Shown in pieces: positions 58,948-64,000 of a stretch of DNA of 64,000 bases; within the stretch, counting starts at the first letter, position 1, and every line of letters begins with the position of its first letter. A program made the translations under genes and the position numbers. The stretch lies in the NCBI GenBank assembly GCA_938036825.1, contig CALHWD010000018.1, positions 54,544-118,543 of the forward strand, read 5' to 3'. Source of the DNA: an uncultured Candidatus Saccharibacteria bacterium. Its GTDB lineage: Bacteria > Patescibacteriota > Saccharimonadia > Saccharimonadales > Saccharimonadaceae. Under the pieces are notes generated by a model. That model worked only from the letters and a program-made list of their open reading frames with translations. It searched no databases and was not told where the DNA came from.

Positions 58948-59543
58948 GGCGTCGCCACGAGCGGGGTGATACGATCATTGAGGTGATGTTTGCCTTTGTG
59001 CTCTTTAGTATGGTAATTGTGGGGGCGTTTATGATTATAAACCAAGGTATGGCGCTGGCGCAGCGCTCGCTGGAGGTAACGCAGGTGCGGCAGCAGATCG
59101 ACTCGCAGGTGTTACTGATTCGGACTGCTCAGCAGGCCGTCAACCAGCAGCTGTGGGAGACCATCAAAGGCAAGGTAGGTACGACCACGCCTATCACGCT
59201 GAGCGAGCTTGCCGAGAGCAACTGCCGCCTTTCGCCGGATACATTGCGGGGGCGCGGCACATTCTTTGTTGCGCCGCGGGCCGATGCTGCCTCGGGTAAG
59301 CAGGTCATTCGTCTCTTTGAGCCGACCAATGCGAGCTACCAACCTGAACCCACAACCTACAGCAAGGTAGACTTTGGCAATGATCCGCGGGCGCAGGGGC
59401 TCTTCGTTCAGATCGTCAAGGCAGAGGGTGCCAACGCCAACCTTGCCTATGATGTGTATGTATCTGCCTGCTGGCCGACTGTAGCGAGCGATAAGCCAAT
59501 GACGATTGGCACAGTAACGAGGTTGTATGATGTGGCGCGCTAA
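58941..59543 (+). CDS. Pseudopilin, PilV/GspI-like
   Basis: A 200-residue pilin-like protein. Leader MLGRRHERG, cleavage G|DTIIE with an unusual Asp at +1 (Phe is standard) and Glu at +5, helix VMFAFVLFSMVIVGAFMIINQ. Two cysteines (SNCRLS, SACWPT). Position after the FimT-like gene and the DTIIEVMFAF start match PilV-type minor pilins of Gram-positives and Patescibacteria. Overlaps both neighbours. Confidence 0.8.
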   Translation: MLGRRHERGDTIIEVMFAFVLFSMVIVGAFMIINQGMALAQRSLEVTQVRQQIDSQVLLIRTAQQAVNQQLWETIKGKVGTTTPITLSELAESNCRLSPDTLRGRGTFFVAPRADAASGKQVIRLFEPTNASYQPEPTTYSKVDFGNDPRAQGLFVQIVKAEGANANLAYDVYVSACWPTVASDKPMTIGTVTRLYDVAR

Positions 59544-60264
59544 CAAAGGTAAAATACAAGGAGAGAAGCAACGGCAGACTGTACAGCGCAAAGAGTCAGG
59601 CTTTACCCTCATCGAGCTGCTGCTGGCGATGAGCTTCCTCTCAGTGCTGCTTATTGCCATTACGACCTCCACTCTGCAGATCATTGGTCTGTATACAAAG
59701 GGGGTGACGCTCAAATCAATCAACCTCGCAGGGCGCGATGTAGCCGATTCCTTCCGGCGCGATGCCTTGGCCTCGGCAGATGGAATCCGCTATGTGTCGC
59801 CAGACAAAGGTGGTGGGCTGGGGCGCCTGTGCTTTGGCACGATGTCGTATGTGTGGAGCCCGGCTGCCAAGCTACAGCAAGGCAGTGCCATCCGCTACCA
59901 AAACGACACACGCCAGGGTGATGTGCGTGGTGATATGATTGTCCTCGCCCGTGTGGCCGATGCCGGTGCGCAGTATTGCAACCCAACGGCTCGCGGCACA
60001 TACTCGACCGATGTATTTCTTAGCAAAGCAACGGAGCTGCTGGGCTCACGCGAAGGGGATTTGGCGCTGCGCGATCTGCAGATCAATCCCGCTATCGAAT
60101 CGACCGAGGGCACGCACACCATCTACCGCCTCCGCTTCGTCATTGGGACGAACCAGCAAGATACGATCAATACCGCCAACCAGACCTGCAAACCACCCAC
60201 GAATGACAGTGCTAATTACAACTTCTGCGCCATTAATATTTTTGAGACATTGATACAGGGGTAG
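59527..60264 (+). CDS. Pseudopilin, PilW/GspJ-like
   Basis: A 245-residue pilin-like protein with a long basic leader (about 24 residues), cleavage G|FTLIE, helix LLLAMSFLSVLLIAITTSTLQII, then a large domain with several cysteines (GRLCFG, AQYCNP, QTCKPP, NFCAIN). FTLIELLLAMSFLSVLL is the PilW/GspJ type. Starts 17 nt inside the previous gene (ATG 59527 or 59530). Confidence 0.82.
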   Translation: MMWRANKGKIQGEKQRQTVQRKESGFTLIELLLAMSFLSVLLIAITTSTLQIIGLYTKGVTLKSINLAGRDVADSFRRDALASADGIRYVSPDKGGGLGRLCFGTMSYVWSPAAKLQQGSAIRYQNDTRQGDVRGDMIVLARVADAGAQYCNPTARGTYSTDVFLSKATELLGSREGDLALRDLQINPAIESTEGTHTIYRLRFVIGTNQQDTINTANQTCKPPTNDSANYNFCAINIFETLIQG

Positions 60265-60265
60265 A

Positions 60266-61426
60266 ATGATGAGGTGGATACAACAGCAGACCAACAAGCA
60301 GCAACAGGCCGGCATGGTGTCGCTCTTTGTGGTGATGTTTTCAACAGTACTGATCACGGTAGTAACAGTGAGCTTTATCCGTCTGATGGTACAGGAGCAA
60401 CAGCGCGCCAGCAACAACGACCTTTCGCAGAGTGCTTACGACTCGGCGGTCGCTGGAGTGGAGGATGGCAAGCGTGTCATTCGTGCGGCGCTCAAGGGTA
60501 ATGAGCGGGCCCGTCGTGCCATTGAGCAGCAGCGGTGCAACACTGTGGCAGCAGCTGGTGTGGTGTCGTCCGTCAGTGGTGAGACGACCATCAAGACCAG
60601 TAGTGGCAGCAGCACGCTCAACCAAGCCTACACCTGCGTCAAGATCGAGGCCAAGACTGAGGACGTCAAGCTCGACCTGGCAGAAGGGGAGTCCACCGTC
60701 ATCCCGCTGGTCGGCGCAGATGCCTTTGATAGTGTGCAGATCGAGTGGATGCGCAAGAAAAACAGCGATAACGAAGTTGCCTCCATCGAGACGCCAACCT
60801 CTGGCGACCTCCGCTCGTTGCCACGCAAAGACCAGTGGAGCCCCAACGCGCCAGCTCTCATCCGGGCCCAGGCTGTCTTGCCCACCAAGACAAGTGTCAG
60901 CCTAAGCGAGCTCGATAGCGCCCAGGTGTCGACCAACTTCTTGCGCCCCAGCATCATCACCGACAATGCCAACCCACTCACCATCCAACGCCCTGGCCTG
61001 CGCGCCAATAGCGATAGTGGTGCTCAGACGACCGTTAATGCCGTGCCGTGCTCCAACGCGCGCTACACTGGTGGTGGCTATGCCTGTCAGGCCGTTCTCC
61101 AAATGGCTGGTGGCGAGTCTGTACCAGCTGGCTCGCGTGTGGCGTTCTTGCGCGTAACCAGCCTGTACAAAGCCTCAGCAGTCAAGATCTCGCTCAAACG
61201 GGCAAGCAGCGTGACGAAGTTCGACACCGTCCAGCCCGAAATCGACTCCACCGGCCGGGCAGACACTATCTTCCGCCGCATCAAAAGCCGTGTTAATGTC
61301 GGCTTCAACACCAACGGTAGCTTCACCTTCCCAGAGCAAGGCGTCGACATCACTGGCAGTCTCTGCAAAAACTTTTACGTCACCAACGACGAAGCCGGGC
61401 CGCTGGGCACGTCGTGTAATCCGTAG
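60266..61426 (+). CDS. PilX/GspK-like minor pilus protein
   Basis: A 386-residue protein that starts MMRWIQQQTNKQQQAGMVSLFVVMFSTVLITVVTVSFIRLM: leader, then AG|MVSLF (no Glu at +5, as in GspK and PilX types), hydrophobic helix, and the QSAYDSAVAGVEDGKR segment that is typical of PilX-like proteins of Patescibacteria and Gram-positives. Large outer domain with cysteine pairs (QRCNTV/YTCVKI; VPCSNA/YACQAV; LCKNFY/TSCNP). Last of the pseudopilin operon; probably the tip-complex cap. Confidence 0.78.
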   Translation: MMRWIQQQTNKQQQAGMVSLFVVMFSTVLITVVTVSFIRLMVQEQQRASNNDLSQSAYDSAVAGVEDGKRVIRAALKGNERARRAIEQQRCNTVAAAGVVSSVSGETTIKTSSGSSTLNQAYTCVKIEAKTEDVKLDLAEGESTVIPLVGADAFDSVQIEWMRKKNSDNEVASIETPTSGDLRSLPRKDQWSPNAPALIRAQAVLPTKTSVSLSELDSAQVSTNFLRPSIITDNANPLTIQRPGLRANSDSGAQTTVNAVPCSNARYTGGGYACQAVLQMAGGESVPAGSRVAFLRVTSLYKASAVKISLKRASSVTKFDTVQPEIDSTGRADTIFRRIKSRVNVGFNTNGSFTFPEQGVDITGSLCKNFYVTNDEAGPLGTSCNP

Positions 61427-61446
61427 GAATGGGAGCCTAAAATAAA

Positions 61447-61492
61447 AATAAATAATAGGTCGCTATTCTCAATAATAACGACCAATTATTTA
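61447..61492. terminator. Bidirectional terminator between pilus and toxin operons
   Basis: AAATAAT-GGTCGCTATT/AATAACGACC-ATTATTT with one mismatch, AT-rich on both sides. Confidence 0.65.
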
Positions 61493-61513
61493 TGTATAAG
61501 AAATGGATGTTAT

Positions 61514-62122
61514 TTACGGCGCATCTGGCCCAAAGTACTCGAAGTAGGCGTTTTCTGCGTCGGTTATATCCTTCATTGCTGGAGACTCTATTGTGACGCT
61601 TACGGTATAACGGATGTCTGTATTATCATAAACTGTCTTGTCAATGAACCTGCCTATGGAGACATATGCCTTTGAAGGAAGATACCAAGAATGGTGTAAT
61701 ATTGTATCATCCGAATCGTCCTTACCTCTACCAAATTTTGATTGCATAGACTTCACGCACGTAGAATATAAGTCATCAAGCTTATGTGCAAACTCTTTCT
61801 CCAATTCGCTAGGAATCTTCGTTGTTAATGGTATCGTTATAGAGCTAAAATACTCCATTCTGTGATCGAAGAGAATGGATCCATCTCGCTCGCTACCAAC
61901 TTGAACTGTGCTGATAAAGCCTCTGCCTTCAGGGCCAAGACGCCACCCCAATGAATCTCGCAGCTCGAATGCCTGTTGTTTGGTCATCGGCCAGTCATGG
62001 TCCGCCCAAGCGAGGATTACTCTCATCGCTTCTTTGTGTTCAAACATTCTGATTACACTACCATTCGAGCCCCTGTACTCAGTTGCTCGCGAAGGCTGGA
62101 TGTTGTTACTTGGTGATGACAT
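61514..62122 (-). CDS. Putative immunity protein (DUF6301-like)
   Basis: A 202-residue soluble protein placed 5 nt after the toxin gene and co-translated with it, the usual place for an immunity gene. The N-terminal part EAMRVILAWADHDWPMTKQQAFELRDSLGWRLG resembles DUF6301-type proteins found beside actinobacterial ESX effectors; the rest is beta-rich (YFSSITIPLTTK; YVSIGRFIDKTVYDNTDIRYTVSVTIES). The match is from memory of the motif. It is the last gene of the operon and AT-richer than pilus genes. Confidence 0.6.
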   Translation of the reverse strand: MSSPSNNIQPSRATEYRGSNGSVIRMFEHKEAMRVILAWADHDWPMTKQQAFELRDSLGWRLGPEGRGFISTVQVGSERDGSILFDHRMEYFSSITIPLTTKIPSELEKEFAHKLDDLYSTCVKSMQSKFGRGKDDSDDTILHHSWYLPSKAYVSIGRFIDKTVYDNTDIRYTVSVTIESPAMKDITDAENAYFEYFGPDAP

Positions 62123-62127
62123 ATTAT

Positions 62128-63378
62128 TTATGATCTCCGTTGTTTTAGATTATCTATCTTATTTTTCAGTCTAGCGCGTACGCGCGGATCTAATTTACCA
62201 AAATGTATTTCGAGTTGTGGTCGAGGTTCTCCTTTCTTTGAGGTCGATATTACTAAGACTGCAAAGTTGATTTTGTTTCGGTAAAAATTATCGCATACTT
62301 TAGTATCTTTGTAAAGTTCTTCCGCGACACGGTCATCTTTTAGTAAGCGATCCTGTGCGTACTCTACTGTTCCTTGCGGCCTGCGCCCGAAGAATTCCGT
62401 TTTCACTGGAGTTCGATTCGTTCTCGCGCCGATTCCTTTGTATTCGACAATGAACACTATATTGCGAAGCTTATTTGTGGCTACGCAATCTACTCTGAAT
62501 TTTCCGGGCGTTTTGGTGTTGGACGCAAGAAACGATGTTAAGACCAATAGTTTTTTTGTGTTTGTCACGTAGTTTTCTCCGCCAACCTCTCCTATTCTGG
62601 CGCTAATTTTGCAGACTATCCCTCGGGAGTAGGACAGGTCGTCAGCGAGTTGTTTGATTTTGTCTACTATGTCATCGCCGTAGCGTGGGCGTAATCGGTC
62701 TAGCGTTTTACTTATGTTCTTTCGGGAGCAATGTTTAATGGTTATCCCTGGAGGTAGATGCCTTCTTAGCGTATCTTGTTTTTTATTGCGAACTTGTATG
62801 GCCTTATCTCTATCTTTCAATAATTCAAGTACGTCATTACATTGTTCAAAATTTAGGTAGTCTTCTTCGTTGCAGAGTTCGCTTCGTTCGTCGTCTAAAG
62901 CGTTTGTTAGGGTAATGGGGTCGGTGGCGCGCTTTATTGCGCCGGCTGAGTCCGCGCAGCTAGATTTGGTGTCGCGGCCGTCGGCCTCAACTAGGTTGAT
63001 CGAATTCGAGGTTTGACTTCTGTCTATGCTGTTATTGTCGGCAGTTCTTGTTGTTTGCGAACTTATTCCGTGACGTTGGGCCTCCGGGGGTTGTCCTTCA
63101 TAGTTGGATTTTCCATGGAGCTTGATGATTAGTTCCTTGTTGGAGTTGCTGTATGCTACAGTACAACCTCCGGTGATGTTGCTTATAATGCCGTTTGCTG
63201 TTGCAAGGTTCTCCGCGGCATCCTGAGCGGCGTCGCTACAGTATGCGGATAATCGACTGGAGACATCACTGATAACTTCGCTAAGTCGGCTGAGTATTCC
63301 TTGTGTGCCGCTGGTTGAAGTGAGTAGTTCTCGGCCTCGATGTAGTTCGTCAATCACTTCCTGAAAGTTGTGCGACAT
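62128..63378 (-). CDS. Putative secreted nuclease toxin with WXG/LXG-like N-terminus
   Basis: A 416-residue protein. Residues 1-70 form amphipathic helices of an ESX-substrate kind (VIDELHRGRELL...LSRLSEVISDVSSRLSAY...DAAENLATANGIISNITGG), residues 95-165 are a low-complexity linker, and the C-terminal half looks like a restriction-endonuclease-fold domain: E264 (GEVGGE), D297 (FRVDCVA) and E312-x-K314 (FIVEYKG) are the spacing of a PD-(D/E)xK site. No signal peptide. GC is lower than the pilus genes. Two small helical genes precede it and a probable immunity gene follows, all on the same strand. Confidence 0.65.
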   Translation of the reverse strand: MSHNFQEVIDELHRGRELLTSTSGTQGILSRLSEVISDVSSRLSAYCSDAAQDAAENLATANGIISNITGGCTVAYSNSNKELIIKLHGKSNYEGQPPEAQRHGISSQTTRTADNNSIDRSQTSNSINLVEADGRDTKSSCADSAGAIKRATDPITLTNALDDERSELCNEEDYLNFEQCNDVLELLKDRDKAIQVRNKKQDTLRRHLPPGITIKHCSRKNISKTLDRLRPRYGDDIVDKIKQLADDLSYSRGIVCKISARIGEVGGENYVTNTKKLLVLTSFLASNTKTPGKFRVDCVATNKLRNIVFIVEYKGIGARTNRTPVKTEFFGRRPQGTVEYAQDRLLKDDRVAEELYKDTKVCDNFYRNKINFAVLVISTSKKGEPRPQLEIHFGKLDPRVRARLKNKIDNLKQRRS

Positions 63379-63396
63379 TGCGTGCTGTCCTTGGTG

Positions 63397-63660
63397 TTAG
63401 TCGCCCGGGGGTGGGTCAAGTGGAATAGCTTTGATATTGCTTATTGCGTAGTTGATCTGATCGGCGCACGACTTCAGATGACCTCTTGCTGCTATCATTT
63501 CTTGCAGCATCACCTCGGTGAGTTGATGGCCGTCGGCGGCGCTGTGGGTAATTGCAGCTACGTCGTGGGCGCTGGTGTCGGCGTCTTTTACCAAGCCAAG
63601 TGCGTCTTGTAGCTGTTGGAGGAGTTTCTGCTTTGCCTCTTCGCTAATGGTTTCTGGCAT
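63397..63660 (-). CDS. WXG100-like helical partner protein 2
   Basis: An 87-residue protein of two long helices (EEAKQKLLQQLQDALGLVKDADTSAHDVAAITHSAADG and QLTEVMLQEMIAARGHLKSCADQINYAISNIK) with a short loop, the size and plan of WXG100/Lap proteins. The W-x-G itself is not present. It is 6 nt after the previous gene and 18 nt before the toxin gene. In Firmicutes, paired small helical proteins bind the N-terminus of LXG toxins and carry them to the type VII machine. Confidence 0.6.
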   Translation of the reverse strand: MPETISEEAKQKLLQQLQDALGLVKDADTSAHDVAAITHSAADGHQLTEVMLQEMIAARGHLKSCADQINYAISNIKAIPLDPPPGD

Positions 63661-63666
63661 GAGGGA

Positions 63667-63927
63667 CTACTGCTGTGCGTGCTGGACGAAGTCGTCTACG
63701 GCGGAGCTGAGCTGGCTCATGGCGGCGGCGCAGCTTTCGAGAGCTTGGCTGGCGGTGCGGACTTGCTGGGCGGCGCTCTCGCCCGTTTGGGAGGGAGCAG
63801 TGACGGACTGCAGTTCATCTGCCTTCTGAGACAAGGACTGGGCTGTGGCGCTAGAACCGGTGCTGAGCTGGGTGGCGTTGCTGCCGATCTGCTGGGCGGC
63901 TGCGACGACGTTGGCGAGGGCGGCCAT
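63667..63927 (-). CDS. WXG100-like helical partner protein 1
   Basis: An 86-residue Ala/Ser/Gln-rich helical hairpin (NVVAAAQQIGSNATQLSTGSSATAQSLSQKADELQSV...ESAAQQVRTASQALESCAAAMSQLSSAVDDFVQHAQQ). It has the length and helix-turn-helix plan of WXG100 proteins but lacks the tryptophan. AGGAG stands 9 nt before ATG 63927; the frame is open further up but the ribosome site decides the start. First complete gene of the toxin operon in this window. Confidence 0.62.
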   Translation of the reverse strand: MAALANVVAAAQQIGSNATQLSTGSSATAQSLSQKADELQSVTAPSQTGESAAQQVRTASQALESCAAAMSQLSSAVDDFVQHAQQ

Positions 63928-63949
63928 GGCGGTGCTCCTGTTTCTTGTC

Positions 63950-64000
63950 TTAGAGGTTGATGACTTGCTGGCAGCCGTCTGCAGAGGCGTTGAGCGCACT
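63950..64000 (-). CDS. 3' end of a further gene of the toxin operon
   Basis: Sixteen codons (SALNASADGCQQVINL) and a TAA stop, 22 nt upstream of the WXG100-like gene on the same strand. The rest is outside the window. Too short to classify. Confidence 0.5.
   Translation of the reverse strand, partial: SALNASADGCQQVINL

Overview
The window reads as a piece of a small, gene-dense bacterial chromosome, most likely a Candidate Phyla Radiation / Patescibacteria member close to Saccharibacteria (TM7). The reasons are a complete but minimal type IV pilus set, RNase J plus PNPase, many Lys/Ala/Pro-rich single-span proteins of unknown function, mostly short intergenic spaces, and TGA used as an ordinary stop (which argues against Gracilibacteria/Absconditabacteria). 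The lineage is inferred from gene content and style; no rRNA gene is present to confirm it. Most coding DNA is above 50% GC.

Layout. 1-7.2 kb: end of an unknown gene, a surface-anchored GH135 (Sph3/spherulin-4-like) glycosidase, pnp, and two paralogous membrane-anchored helical proteins. 7.4-11 kb: a PadR regulator with an ABC ATPase and FtsX-type permease. 11-11.6 kb: a small transcription unit rich in RNA structure that encodes a 69-residue protein. 11.7-17.1 kb: a family-4-like uracil-DNA glycosylase, an unknown gene, a methyltransferase broken at a G9 run, and an Rrf2 regulator coupled to a YhgE/Pip membrane protein. 17-26 kb: RNase J, a tiny membrane protein, an RmlC-like epimerase, FtsK and unknown genes. 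26-32 kb: prephenate dehydratase, an MFS transporter, an AT-rich DUF3800 + nuclease-like pair, rpsL-rpsG and an unknown gene. 32-39 kb: rpsF-ssb-rpsR-efp flanked by two long AT-rich stretches without genes. 38.6-41.5 kb: tlyA, a damaged CPBP protease gene and ychF. 41.9-61.4 kb: the pilus region (a large secreted protein, pilM-N-O-small-B-T-C, a major pilin, pilD and four pseudopilin-like genes), interrupted by tRNA-Arg, a PH-domain protein and a parvulin-type foldase. 61.5-64 kb, minus strand: a toxin cassette with WXG100-like partners, a probable nuclease toxin and a probable immunity gene.

How genes work together. The pilus genes can account for assembly (PilB, PilC, PilM/N/O), retraction (PilT), processing (PilD) and fibre or tip subunits; such pili would serve host attachment, twitching or DNA uptake. 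The GH135 enzyme, the 804-residue secreted protein and the toxin cassette would act at the contact surface with a host or competitor. The YhgE/Pip protein is related to EsaA of type VII secretion and may belong with the toxin cassette functionally, although the two lie far apart.

Most notable. (1) Two families of structured non-coding elements that do not appear as genes: family B (three copies) and family A (two copies). In both, helices are kept while their sequences change between copies. (2) The type VII-like toxin/immunity cassette. (3) Two probable slipped-strand phase-variation sites, a G9 tract in a methyltransferase and an (AG)6 tract inside a promoter spacer. (4) A recurrent extended -10 box (TGnTATACT-like) placed 6-9 nt before start codons, implying many leaderless mRNAs. 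(5) A structured leader and downstream hairpin around a 69-residue gene. All reading was by eye; no searches or folding programs were run.
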